A stretch of DNA of 64,000 nt from Trichinella spiralis (lineage: Eukaryota > Nematoda > Enoplea > Trichinellida > Trichinellidae). Shown here in pieces: positions 12,146-24,504 of this stretch. The position numbers were made by a program, and so were the translations under genes. Each line of letters begins with the position of its first letter. Positions within the stretch are counted from its first letter, which is position 1. The DNA lies in assembly GCA_000181795.3 (NCBI GenBank), contig CM012954.1, forward strand, positions 1,923,215 to 1,987,214, given 5' to 3'. The notes beneath the pieces were generated by a model. That model was not told where the DNA came from and made no database searches. It saw only the letters and a list, made by a program, of their open reading frames with translations.

Positions 12146-12187
12146 ATTTGGAAAACATTTTCATCAAGCTTTTGTAATTTCTTCATT

Positions 12188-14042
12188 TCATGCATTTTTC
12201 AAAAGTGGTGCTGCTTTCGACACCGCGCAACGGTTGGGCAAATGGCATCGACCGCATGTTTCACAGTGAGTGAAAGTTAACTTCACGCATCGATTGCAAC
12301 TAAAGCAATGGTTGTACGCACGGCCATTCTGGAAAAATATCGGTATATTTATTCAAGAGCTCATTTTGAGAATAGTTACAATGAATTGAACGCTAACCTT
12401 GGATGTGCAGCTATTGCAAATGTTGCAGTGCAAATTCGTTTTGATGACAAATTTGTTGCAATGCGGACAAAAGCTAAATGAAAACAGCGTTCATGAAATT
12501 TGGTTGGAATGATAAAAATAAAAATTCATAAATTAATGAACATTATTCTTATTGTTATCATTTGACAATGTTAATTCTGTCCGACGAACCGATTTTCAAA
12601 ACGTACCGATATCTTGCGTCGTTTGTCGGCAAAACCACATCCGCCGGTGATAAAGATGTGAAAATTCGAATCGGTGATTTGTCTGCTTTAAAATTTGGAT
12701 GATTTTTATATTCTATCTGAAACAATCAACAATGGGAAAAGTGTTTGGAAAAATTGAAGACAAACCACCTACAATGTAGTCTAACATGTTCAAATTTGGG
12801 CAAGCTTGTAGAATCTTTTTCTCCATAAAATAGGGAAATATCCAAATAATTTCACATTTTGCAGTCACATGAGACGTATCATTCTTGTGAAGCTTGTGAA
12901 AAATTTTCTGCAACGAAATTAAACTTTTCCCAATTGCGCTGGTCAAACCACCAAAAGGAGGGTCGACAATGATCAATAACTTTGTGCTCTTTTTCAAGAA
13001 TTTCTTAAGATAACTGCGTCCAGTTTGTGTAAAAACATAATTGGCAAATAAGTTGTACTGCGCGCAGCGTGAAGGAGGCCAAAATTGTTCCTAAAATAAG
13101 CATAGAACAACTCATACAAGCAAGCGAATTTTCCCTGAATTGTGCCCTGGAGCAGCACAGCAGCATGCAATCAATCAAACAATAATCACAACAACTTCAA
13201 AATAAGCTTCAAGTTGAAATTAAACAAATCAAAGTTATACACTTACAAACCGTTCGTCATAATCTAGTAGAAAACTTTTCACCGATGCTTTCGACTTGAA
13301 CAAGTGTAACAATTCTTCATGCACTCGAGGTGTACCAATGCACAGTACGTGATCAAAGGACAGTTCAAGTGGCAATTTTGCCAAAAATTTCGCACAACTG
13401 TCGGAAAACCAATACTGCTAAAAGAAAGCAACCATTTAAATTCAGTGAATACAAGGAAAATGTTCAGATCGAACCGCTTCTTTCTTTTCGCTTTTGGAAG
13501 CTGTAAGCCACATGCATGGTCGATTTAAAAGTCTGTTGGTGATGTTGAATTTCAATTTATGCTGCACGTGCTTGGACCGTTCCTCGGGCAGAACAAAATG
13601 ACCACATGTAAAGCAAAACTGTCGATCCTGTTTGTTTTGTTTCACTTTACACAATCTGAACAACAAAACTGAACAATAATCCAATGTGTAGTTTATTTAA
13701 GTTGAACTTCAGAAAACCAACTCAACACCTGCGATAAGCTTCCACAGGTTCAAAGCGACGAAGCATTCGAATTTTCTTCTTCGTATCAACAACTTTCTGT
13801 TTTGGAAATTTCTTTCCAACGGGCCAATAAAATGAACATTTCTTCCTATCTCGACACACAGAGCAAGCATAAAATGATATTTTTCGATTTTTTCTTTTGC
13901 GACAAAACTTCAAACATGGTCCTTAAAAATTTACAATATTACAATTGAAAAATTATTTCACTGAAGAAAAAAGAGATTATTCTATACCGTGAATACAATA
14001 CGGGCGAACATGTTGAGGTATTGCAGTTGAATTTTTTGCCAT
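12188..14042 (-). CDS. ZCCHC4: ZCCHC4-type 28S rRNA m6A methyltransferase
   Basis: Nucleolar enzyme that methylates one adenosine of 28S rRNA. Eight exons close in frame (405 residues): 13988-14042, 13729-13921, 13475-13655, 13247-13417, 12769-13090, 12607-12685, 12398-12473, 12188-12328. A GRF-type zinc finger comes first (CIHGPCLKFC, then FYACSVCRDRKKCSFYW), followed by FCFTCGHFVLP and the methyltransferase core: DHVLCIGTPRVHEEL, LLDYDERFEQFWPP and the catalytic IIVDPPFGG (DPPF). WIFPYFMEKKI and PIRIFTSLSP follow. The C-terminus is a Cys/His-rich array (CPHCNKF, CNICNSCTSKNGRAYNHCF, CETCGRCHLPNRC). It ends soon after that array, shorter than human ZCCHC4 (513), so the terminal CCHC knuckle appears reduced. 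ATG at 14042. Confidence 0.95.
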
Positions 14043-15509
14043 TATAATAAAATAAATTAATCACAACTATTTATACAAAGGCATAGCTGTGAGAAAAACC
14101 TGCAATTCTAATATTACTGTAATACCGTATTGAATTACCGTAAATAGAAATAAAGTAATTGAAATTCGACTTTTTCAAATTTGTTTTCTACTGTACACTT
14201 GCAATACGTTGCTGATATTGCACTTGAAACTATGCAATATGATCAAATAACTCAAATTTGAATATATAATTTAACTGATACCTTTCTGCATATAGAAAAC
14301 GCTTTTTAGATTGAAGTTTCATATATGTTCTTATGAAGATGAAGATTTTTACATAAAGTAAACTTTTATTTTTCTACAGGAACATATGTACTTTTAACTT
14401 GATATTTATGAAAAATTCAATAATTCCATACGTTAATAGAATCGAATGGAATAGCCGATCAGAGCATTTGAATCTGTCAATGTAGCAAGTTATCCCACAG
14501 GGGTGAAAAGGGTAAACGAGATGAAAGTATCAAATTGGAGTCATTTCCATTAAATCGATCGTATTAAATGTAGCAGAAAGAAGTTTAAATTTAAAAAAAT
14601 AACAGAGAAAATCTAGATCAAGAAGAAATTTATTGTAATGTAGAATACGGATAAGCAGCGAAATGTTTTCATTACGCATATCACATCGAGCGTGGGCAGT
14701 TGAAATGATGAAAAGATCCGAAATGTAGGCGACGAAGTGAGTGAGTGGATCAGTGGTGAATCAATCAATGACAGTTGAAGTTGGAAATTTTATTTGAAAT
14801 GATTCATGCATTACTTAAAATGAAATTGTCAATGAATTTCAAATACAGATCCGCAAACACAGCTTGTGCGTTACAACTTACCCATTAACTGAATTTATCA
14901 GCAAGTAGTATTTAATTAGCAGAATTGATTCATTCTTTTCGTTTCTTCCTTCAATAAAACTCACCTATAAATAAACAGTAAAAAAACCAAAATAACACAG
15001 CTTTCCCTTAATGAAGTACAATCTGGAACTGAAAAAAGAATAATTATGCATACATCACTTGCGAACGAAACAGGCTGCAAACAGAAAAAACACGTGCAAA
15101 AAAAACACCGTGCAGTGTATTGAATATTAATTAATCATTAAAACGATTAAACAATTGTTTCAAAATTTAACAATCCGGGTTGTTGAAAAATGAAAATTTC
15201 TTTCTTCTCCTTCCTAAATGAAAAGACAAATAATTCGGAAGTGATCACTGAAGTGATCGTTGATTCAGTATGAATCAGTGTTTACGGAGTTTTCAATTAG
15301 TAAAATGTTTGCCCGCGCAGCCGACAGCTGAATAAGTTTGCAGTAGAGCTCCAGTTGTGGAACCAAGTCAATTATACAACGTACCAATGGCAACATTCCA
15401 TGGTCGTGTCTGTTTGCCCATCTGCTAGTCGTTTGGGTTAAAAAGGAGCCTGCATCACAGGGCAAGCAGTATGTACTCGGACTTGTGTCGTCGTTCAACC
15501 AGTCCAGTG
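14043..15509. other. Divergent intergenic region
   Basis: About 1.5 kb between the divergent ZCCHC4 and ML-like starts. It is AT-rich with no coding signal seen. It probably contains both promoters. Confidence 0.35.
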
Positions 15510-16196
15510 ATGTTTTGCAAATTGAACATTCTCCTGTGCCTTGGTGCAACAATGTGCGCTTTTGTGGCGTCGTCGCAAAACGACGTTGAAAATGACATCG
15601 CCATCAAGCCATGCAAGCGAAATGCAACTTACCAATTGGACATGGAAATGGCGTTGCTGACCGACGAAAACGGCATGCACATCTACCCGGTGGATTTGTC
15701 CAAAAATCTGGTCTTTCACATGCTGTTGATGAACAAGGGAGATCAAATTTTCAAAACTGTCACTGATGCAACTCTACAAATGAAACTCACCTATTTTGGT
15801 AAAGAAAAATGGATAACCATACCCACTATGGGAATGCTGTAAGATTGATTTTTCAAATAATACCATTAAGAAAATACATATATCGTGTGTACATGTATAA
15901 ACCAACTGATCACAAGCACACATACACATTTTAGCAGCAACATTCGAGAATGTTATGCATGCCCAATGCCACACGGTGAAATTCCAATTGTACAAGAGCT
16001 GCCGTTGAACGCTTACGGTCCATTGTTGAAAAAGATCGGCGGAGGAGTAAGCAGAATGAAAATTCCATTTCGTGTTCAATCAATCAGTCCAATTGTGCAT
16101 TTTCAGGGTACCTATGCAGTTACTGTATCAGTTAAAGAGGATACGCCTGAGAAAAGAGAACTGATGTGCAAAAGAATCGAAGTAAAATTGAAGTGA
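15510..16196 (+). CDS. Small secreted protein, ML (MD-2-related lipid-recognition) fold candidate
   Basis: Two exons, 15510-15838 and 15935-16196, give 196 residues. MFCKLNILLCLGATMCAFVASS is a clear signal peptide; an upstream in-frame ATG at 15471 would add 13 residues before it. The mature part has a beta-rich pattern and spaced cysteines: an IKPCKRNATYQLDM segment, a CYACPMPHGEIP pair near the middle, and a CKRIEVKLK ending. A CxxCP pair, a central proline-rich turn and a late cysteine suit ML/NPC2-like lipid-binding proteins, but similarity is weak and another secreted beta-sandwich family is possible. The acceptor is a tandem CAG (TTTTAGCAG), so the second exon may start at 15935 or 15938, changing one serine. 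A (CCA)n tract follows the stop. Confidence 0.6.
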
Positions 16197-16820
16197 ATCC
16201 ACCACCACCACCACCACAATGCTATTAACAATGCCGCCCATTTCAAATAGTACTAATTTATTTATATTATAAATAAAATTCAACTATGAGCTTTCAAATG
16301 TTCAAATATCACGCAAAAGAAAAAACAAAAGCAAACTTTTTTAGCAACGTTTAACTTAAAATTCCAACAACTGAACTGACAAAGAATGCTAAAAGTTGTT
16401 GGACAAAAAAAATATTGGATAATAAAATATAATAATAACCGAAAGTGAATTTCAACCGAAAGGCGGCAAATTGTGGACAACGTTTTCCATAAATTCCAAG
16501 CAACATAAAATTCATGAAAAAACAACAACCAAACTTGCCGCCAAGTTTGGCAATGGAAATGAAACAGCTTAACAACAGATAACTATTTTATTCCATTCGT
16601 ATTCGAACTTCAAGCTACGTCGTTCAACGGTCTTACCTGATAAAACAAACAGGGAAGATAAAACATAAACATAACTATGAAAAATTCCCAACAGCAATAA
16701 TAACAATAATAAAATTCAAATGCTGTTGCTGGTTAATAAAATATTACTGCTTGCGTTAAGTAAAAATGAAATTGCAAAAAAAATACAAATGCAACCAACA
16801 GAATGCTTGCAAATGATGGA
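16197..16820. other. Convergent 3' intergenic region
   Basis: Spacer between the stop codons of the ML-like gene and the eIF4G gene. A short (CCA)n run sits just after 16200, then AT-rich sequence with AATAAA motifs for both strands. Nothing else seen. Confidence 0.4.
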
Positions 16821-19656
16821 TCAACGACGTTGACGACGTTTATAGAATTGGGTTTTGCCGTTGTCCTTCATTCGTCGCTGCTTGACAACACCCCTCTGCT
16901 TGATCTCCTCCCATTCGGCATCTTCTTTTTCGTCGTCTTTTTTGTCTTCGACTTCTTCTCCTTTTTGCGCTTCAACTGTGCTGTTCCATTTTTCTCGATC
17001 CTTGATCAGTTCCTCGATGAGGAAGCGAATTCTCACTGCGACATCATCTTTCCGGGCAACTGCCAGCAGATATTCGTAAATGTCGTCGACTGACAGGAAC
17101 CGCCGCTTCGGTTCCCGTTCCATCTGCTGGCTGATCCTCAGCTCAAATTCCCGACCCATCGTCGACAACAAAACGCAAACGTGCTCCACAAAAATGTCCT
17201 CCTCTTCAATCATCATGTTCATCAAGCATTGCTGCACAATGGTCAATGTAATCATTCGCCACAAAAACAGCTTCCCAATCAGCCGCATAATGCCGATGGT
17301 GTGGCGTTTTGTGGATGCGCTCTGCTCATCAAATGCTGCTTCCAATTCGGCGCGCGTGCTCGGATCTTCTACACGTCGCAATGCTTCTCCTCGCTGGCGT
17401 AATTCAGAATACACCCGACGGATCGAACCGAACTGCGATTGGCAGAGATTCAGCAGTTCGGTTCGGGTGCTTTTGGGACAGTTCTTTTGTTCATCATTGC
17501 TTGTCTGCCTAAAATCTTCGCTGCATATTTTGCAGCACAATTTGACGTAAATTTCCGAAAAGCCCGGCTCTTGGACAGCTTTGTCGAACATCAGACGAGC
17601 CAACATTTTCGCCCTCTCGGCGGTGGTGCATCGGATACTGATACCAAAAAATTGCACGGCCAATTCTTCGAACGTTTGCTCGGTCATTTTGTTCAATATC
17701 ATGCGCGCATCGTTCATCAAATCCTGCGTCTCAAGCTGCTCTGCCGTCAATTCGGCATTGTTGCGCTTCCAAGACGGCACCCAAGCATTACTGTCCTGGT
17801 GAAGATGCACCTCCGCGTTTGGAATTCTGTGCTCAATAACAATATCCGGGCTGGTTCCACTCTGCCCTTGTGGTGCCACTTCAATGGAGGAGCTCTTTGT
17901 TGATTTATTATTCTCTAATTCATCATCCCTAAAGTACGGCTTCTCGGGTAGTATGATGTCGTTGAAAGCTTTCAAATTCAAAATCAACGATCCCTGCGGT
18001 TGAACAAAACAACACTTCAATTTGCCGATCTCCAACATCTCGGTCGAACTGTATCCGATGATCCGTTTGCGAAAAACTTCATTCGTTCTGAACAGTTCGA
18101 TGCTTTCCAATCGTCGCCCCAGCTGGCCCACTTCCAACGATTCGTCTTGACGTTTTCCCAAATTGTTCTCCAAATTCAAACCAGCTCCAGTCGACAAGCG
18201 GGAAACAATGGGCGCTTCATCTTCTTCGCCACCTTGTTCGGCATTTTCCTTCGTGTAACCATTTTCCAAATGCTCACCAACATTGTTGCCTGGCCGCTTT
18301 TCTTCTTCTTCATCGTCCACGGCCATGCGAACGAAGCGCTTCGTTGCAACAGTGCTGCGGCCCTTGCTCAACCACTGTTCAACGTGACCCTGCTCACTGC
18401 TAACATTACCGGCGGTTGCACATTCCTCCCGCCTGGAGCCACTAATCCCATTCGCAGAGGCAACATTACTGCTCACAGTTAATTCCCCTTTCGATATAAA
18501 AATAGACGCTTCAGCGTTGTCGCCAGCAACAAACTGCATGGGGATCAAAATGGGCACCATCTCCATCTCTTTCCATTCATTGCTGCTCGAATCCGGTATG
18601 GACATTTTCATCCCATTCAGACGCAACAGTGGAATTTTCATAGTTTCCGTCGACGCTGCTTCAGTAACTTCTTTCGGCTTATTTTCTTGTCCGTTCTCTT
18701 TTTGCGGCGCAACTGTCGAATCATCTGCCGGTGAAGTTTGTCGTTCCGTGAAATCATAAGCTACGACCACTCCACTGCGGCTAACTATGCCCTGCTGAAA
18801 TGGCGCCAGGTCGTTGGAGAGGGAGGAAAATTTATTCTTAAAAACAATTCTGTCAATTTTGTAAATTGAAAATTTATTTAAAAGTTTTTACCCATGCATT
18901 ACATTCGCCCAGACCGTTTTCATAATCTGAAATATTTCATCATCATTAATAATTCAGTAGATATTTAAAAAAATGGAAACTATTTATACTTTTAACACTC
19001 AATGCTTGTTCTTGTAAAAAAAATTAACAATATAAATTTTAAAATAATCAGACCTTCGTAGAAATTAGAGCGCAAATAATGCGCCAACAAGTAGATTCCA
19101 TTTGGCTCATCCAAAAGTTGCTTGAGCTGTGCTTTTGACAAGCGAAAAGGCCTTTCATCTTCACTGTCAGGCTCTTTCGGTCGCGTTAAGCCTTCCACAT
19201 CTGAGCTCAACAGTGACTAAAAGTGAAAATAAATGAAAAATATACAAAAAACACAAAAATCAAAAAATAAAAGCTAAAATTTTCCTCAACACTACTAACC
19301 TTGACTTCCACACTAGCCTTCTCATCGGCTGGGCTCTTCGGCAACGGTTCTTCCACCTCATTACTGTCCAACTTCAAATCACTTTCCACTGAATTATTAC
19401 TCTTCAAAAGTGAAAAAAATACAAATTAATACAAACTTCCCAAATTCACGTTAACGTTTCTGATAATAATTACAAATTCACGAGGGCTATCATTCACATT
19501 GCGGAAAATGGTAAAAGAATTTCCCATAGTGCCGTTGCGATGATCAACACCAACTGACGGTACAAACTGCTCTGTCGAATCTACAGACTTTGCTTCACCA
19601 TTCCCATTGTCACTTGCACCATTTGAAACGTTCAAATTCGATCTTTCATCGGACAT
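16821..19656 (-). CDS. eIF4G-like translation factor ending after the MIF4G domain
   Basis: Scaffold that joins the cap-binding protein eIF4E to the helicase eIF4A. Five exons: 19456-19656 (or from 19450), 19300-19401, 19054-19216, 18892-18926, 16821-18836; about 838 residues. ATG at 19656. The N-terminal half is acidic and Ser/Thr-rich. A YSSTEMLEI segment near 18035-18055 resembles the eIF4E-binding motif YxxxxL-hydrophobic, with Met at the usual Leu. The MIF4G (HEAT-1) domain runs from about 17,730 to 17,000: ILNKMTEQTFEELAVQFF, ARLMFDKAVQEPGFSEIYVKL, then IGIMRLIGKLFLWRM and RIRFLIEELIKDR. After this comes only a short acidic then basic tail, so the MA3 and W2 domains of vertebrate eIF4G are absent. 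Another MIF4G protein remains possible, but the 4E-motif plus MIF4G order favours eIF4G. Confidence 0.82.
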
Positions 19657-20996
19657 TTTCCTACATGACATGAGTTATACTGTAAATTTCACAAAACAAA
19701 GCAAATCAAGGAAGCAAGTTGAACGATGACACAATATTTGTCGGACAAAAAATTATAAATGCGAAAAATTAAAGCAAAAAAAAGAAAAAATTTTTCAACG
19801 GAAATATTATTTACAAGTCGTTCAGCCAACAGAACATCTGGGTAAAGTAAATTGAAAAATTCATCGATGAAATAACAATTTCTCACAAATATTTAACAAG
19901 AAAAAATAATGAATAGATCAAAAAGTCAAAACACATACTTATCAGAGCACAATTAAAGGCAGCACACGCGACGACTGAACGACCGCTAACTGACGAAATG
20001 CTCAAAACCACTGCACATATATATACAGAGGAAAGCTTTAAACTGAACAAAAAAAGAAAATAAGGTTTCTTTACAGTATAAATCTTACAGTATACATATT
20101 TTATTCTATTTAAAGTGAAATAAATTTGAAAATAAAATGCATAACATCACTTCTGTAGTAGGGAATTATCGGTAAAAATGGTACAGAGTTCTAGAGCATT
20201 TTTATTCCAATCTTTCCTTCAACTTTTATCATTTAAGAGGAAAATTTAGAATTTACACCAATGGAAGAAAAATTATTGGAATAAAATAGACCGTATCAAA
20301 ATTTTTACATTTAATTCCTAGAGGAATAACAATTCGCTATAATCGGTACTCTAGAAAGTGCAAAACTGACGTTCGAATGAACGATTGTGAACAAACTTAT
20401 GCTTAAATTATCAGCTTCAAATATATATATATATATATATATCAATAAATACAAATTTAAATATAAATATTTAGCAAAACAATAATAATGTATTTAAAAT
20501 TGAAAATTTGAAATAGAATTTGTCGAAAATCTACAAATTCACTCAAACAATTTAGAAACGTTAAAACAATATATAATAATACAATATAAAAATGGATCAT
20601 ACCTCGAAAAAAGATAAAAACAATTGTTCACTCGGTTTTGACGTGGGACAGAGACGCCGTCAAATATCGTCTGCTAGTACAGTAAGAGAAATGAAAATTG
20701 AAAAAAACAACAACACAAGCTACAGTTTAGCATAGTATAGCAAAGCGATTAAAATTATTCGGCATGTATAAAGTAAATAACAGTATAAGGAACTGATTTC
20801 AATCAAAGAAAAATTTAAAGTTGGATTTGTAACAATTTAATCAGTGATAAAATATGTATATACGTGCTATAATGATAACATTGAAAAAACAAAGAAAAAA
20901 TAGTAAAATTTTCAAAAAATTTCCAATAAAATGTCAACAGTTTTCAACTTTTTTGACTGTAGAGTTATGTTCAGGGTAGGTTGTGGATTGAATTAT
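19657..20996. other. Intergenic region between eIF4G and claspin
   Basis: AT-rich, with an (AT)10-like tract at about 20421-20441. On the minus strand it holds the eIF4G 5' flank and the claspin 3' end. An acceptor-like CATGTAG ends a few bases upstream of the eIF4G ATG. No coding signal seen. Confidence 0.35.
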
Positions 20997-23900
20997 TTAT
21001 CGGTGAATTAATTCATCGAACACTGTAGAAGTGCCTTGTTCTTTCAACAATCGACGCCTTTTGCGAGTCGACGGTGTCTAATTGAGCATGGGAAAGCAAA
21101 TTTACAAAAATAGAGAAAACATTTTTGATAATTTTCACTTACAAGCGTGTCAAAATTTCGAGGCGTATCGTCTTTAGGCGGTGTTATAGGGAAAAATATA
21201 TTTTTCGAAAAATCATGACAAGAATTGCTATCTGCTGAACATTTGTAGGCAGTTTCCAGTGCTGACTGACTTCGCCTGAGCAAAGATTCAGACGAGTGAT
21301 AATCCATCGACTACAAGACAACATATCAAATCTATTAGAGAAAACGAAAAGAACAAAACGAATAATAATGCTGATGAATGAAGAACCTGCGAGAAGATGA
21401 CCGAATGGGCAGCAGTAGCACCATCATCATCAGCAATCGACGACCAAAAGCCTGTGATTTCAACTTGGCCACTTTTTCTGCTCGCCTCTCCAACTCCTAA
21501 TCATTCACTGAGCACCCACTGCGGTATGTGAAATGAAATAAATTTTTCCTTTAAAAATATACCCTGTGAATCATCTGCGCGTAGCGCTTGCATTCCAAAC
21601 TGATAAATTCGACTGTTCGTATCATTGCCAAACAAAATTTCCTCTTCGGCTGATTCGTTCTATAATAATACATACAAAGTGTTGTGCCTGCTCAAAATCA
21701 ACAACCGACAACTGAAACATTTTCCCCATTACCATTTCCATCATCAATCGCATACGCTCTAGTCGTTCTTGCTGCCATTTTTCGAATGTCGTATTCGCCT
21801 CATTTTCTTCGTCGTCACTGTTGTCATGATCGGCATTTCGTGCTTGTCCCTCTTCTTCATCTTCTTGATCAGAAATGAAATGAAGCTTTCCGCATTAAAA
21901 AAAACCACTCCATACATACTTGCAGCATTTCTCTTCCAAGCAAATCGTCTTTCTCGGATAGATTTACGCTGCTTGCGACTGTCAATCAATGCTTCTTTGT
22001 ACATTTCCACCAGCTGCCGGTCGTCGTCCAACATTTGTTTCCTGCAAAACCGTTGTTCATGGACATTGACAAGAAGCCAAATCAGTAGTTTGAATAAAAT
22101 CAAAATCATACAAATGAATTTTGCCAATTTCCTCACGCAGCTCGTTTTCCGACTTCACGACGTCCGCATCGCCGGCCTCGGCTTCATATTCGTCCACCTC
22201 ATCAACATCCGAAAACATTCAACAAGCAAAATATCCACTGTCCATCAATAATGATCCAATAATATACCTCGTCATCTCCGGAATCTTCTTCCTCGTCACT
22301 GGAAGACAGTACCGCTTCTGTGTCCAAAAATTCCTTCCTTATCCTAAAATTGACCAACAATTACCAAACCTTACTTTGCGTTGGGAAAAGAATAAATTTA
22401 CTTTTTTCTACTGTCCAAAAATTTGCTCCTCTTCACTTTCTTCAGCTCTTCCAACACTTGATTACCAAAAATGTTCTGTTCGCAATTTTCCGCATCGTCT
22501 GGAAGGTCTTGTTTCACATTTTCTTCAATCCGAAATTCATTGCTTTCAATTTTGCCTAAAATGTCACTATTCTGATCTTTAACAGCAGAACATAAACTGT
22601 TCACGTCTACTTGTGTCCGCTTGAAATGGTGACTCAAAATTCACCGGCATCCGTTCTGCATCAAAGCTGAAGGCAAAATCCAATCAAATCTTCGCATAAA
22701 ACAAAAAAAAAATCAGCATTATTAATTTCAAACCCACCCATCCTGCGCATCTTCGTCGAAAACAAGACGAGATGGCGCCGCTGGTAAAGGGCGCCTCCTG
22801 GGCAAACCGGAAGCAAGTGAATAATTTGCAGCCACGATCGGTGACGATGCAAACGGAGCTGAGCAGAAAAATTCCAACGACGTGTCCGCGTCGAAGCGAC
22901 ATTTAGGCGTTGCCACGTTCAAACGACCACTCACCAACGGGGATTCGGAAAACAGAAGCTTGCTTTGCGTGCACGATGTGGTGGAATTGCTCTCCGACCT
23001 CGGCGTCAGTACCATCTCCCCGCTGCTGGTCAGCTTCTCGGACGACGGAAGCAGCTCTGAATATGACAAACTGCTCGAACACAGCTCATCTTCCTTTTTA
23101 CATTCGTCTGACGACAATAGTCCATCAGGGTTGAAAAATGAATCCTGAGCTTTGATACTGAAACAATTGAACTGCTTGACAAAACAGGAAAAAAAGACAA
23201 TCCCAACAAGCATTACGGAGCCGCATCTGCTTCGACAAAACTGAACGTGTCATCGAGATTCGGCTTACTGTCATCGTGGAAGAAAATATTCTCCATCGAC
23301 AGATCTCGCAAACTTTTAACATTACGACGTTGCAACAGATTCGAACACGTCGGCTAGAACAGAACAGACATCGCAATTGTGGAAAAATAATCATAAAGAA
23401 ATTTAAATAAAACGCTTGCTTGATCATCAACTTTGCAACCGTCATCTGTACCGACAGTGATCCGTTCTTCGGAAAATAAAACTCGAAATTAAAAACACAA
23501 ACAAAAGAAATAAATATTTCTACCTTGAACAGTAGTTTGATATTCTGTGTAACCGTTGTCACTTTTTACAGAAGCCTTTGGCGGCCTAGACGGCACTTTT
23601 TCATTGTCAGTTTCGTCATTGCATTTTTGTTCTTCATCTTCATCTTCGCTTTCACTTTCCATTTTCAAAGGTCGCTTGTGTCTAGAAGCAATTTCCTCTT
23701 CATCATCTTCTTCAGCATTTTCGTTCTCTGCACAATCCTCTTCCTCTGTCTGCTTCCCCTGATCATCATCCTCATCATCATCATCTTCTTCGCCCTCTTC
23801 TTCTTCCTGTTGTTCATTTTCAGTCTCCTGCAGTTGCTCTTTGTCTTCATCGTTGATTTTCTCCTTCTGTATAAAAAACCCCCGTTTAAATACAACTAGC

Positions 23901-24504
23901 AAGAATTAATTTGCCATTTTCTTTCGTCTTGGCGTAACCCTAAAGCTTTCTTCCAAATCTACATCTACAAAAGGCTGAAGGGACTTCCGTGACTGATGTT
24001 CATCACGTCGTTGTTGTTGATCAAGCGCATATTGTTCGTATCGCCTCTGCAAATCAGCTCGACGTCTCGCCGTCAAACTTTCCTGTATCTGCTTCTTCAG
24101 GTCAGACCTTCGGAAAACTAAATATCACAAATCTATCTTTCTGTATGTTTGTTGCTGTTAAATTTTATTTCAAAAAAAATCAAACTTTTCTTCGGCGATT
24201 CTTTTGCTGCTGCGTTTCTAGAACACAAATTCGTGAACAGCATTTAATTCTGATTTTAGTGCATTTTGAAAAAAATAATAACAAACTTTCTGAATAATTT
24301 GGGAAACAGACGTTCAGCCAGAGATGGTTTCGGCGAACGCCAGTCATCCAAATCCAACAACTTCCCATCCGACGGACCAGTCAGCTTCGGCACTCCTGAG
24401 AACCGAAGAGTGGACAGTAATTTCGAAAAACGCTTTGGCTGCTGTGTGCTCGAAACTTTTGAATCGTCACTAGACACATTCGAACTGCTTTGTTCCATTG
24501 CCAT
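20997..24504 (-). CDS. CLSPN: Claspin/Mrc1-type replication checkpoint mediator
   Basis: Fork-associated adaptor through which ATR activates Chk1. Seventeen exons close in one frame, 820 residues (human about 1340): 24287-24504, 24186-24217, 23939-24117, 23524-23866, 23414-23466, 23217-23353, 22738-23157, 22611-22666, 22402-22555, 22268-22343, 22112-22197, 21920-22041, 21733-21863, 21563-21659, 21387-21496, 21143-21310, 20997-21077. Family blocks in order: KRFSKLLSTLRFSGV; SDLKKQIQESLTARRRADLQ; a long Glu/Asp tract (23.66-23.86 kb); then the conserved core IRKEFLDTEAVLSSSDEEE, VDEYEAEAGD, KQMLDDDRQLVEMYKEAL, a basic patch, and TTFEKWQQERLERMR; near the end TPRNFDTLTPSTRKRR. A single weak candidate for the Chk1-binding LC(S/T) motif is EDELCSSSL near 23,070-23,090. 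Confidence 0.9.

Noticed and set aside
17439-17903. Several 70-160 residue plus-strand ORFs across 16.8-18.8 kb
   Set aside because: Antisense shadows of the long eIF4G exon, which has clear MIF4G content in the other strand.
23665-23899. Open frames rich in Lys/Arg/Met or Phe/Ile/Leu opposite and across the acidic region of claspin
   Set aside because: They are shadows of the Glu/Asp codons (GAA/GAT) of the claspin exon 23524-23866, whose phase fits both neighbours.
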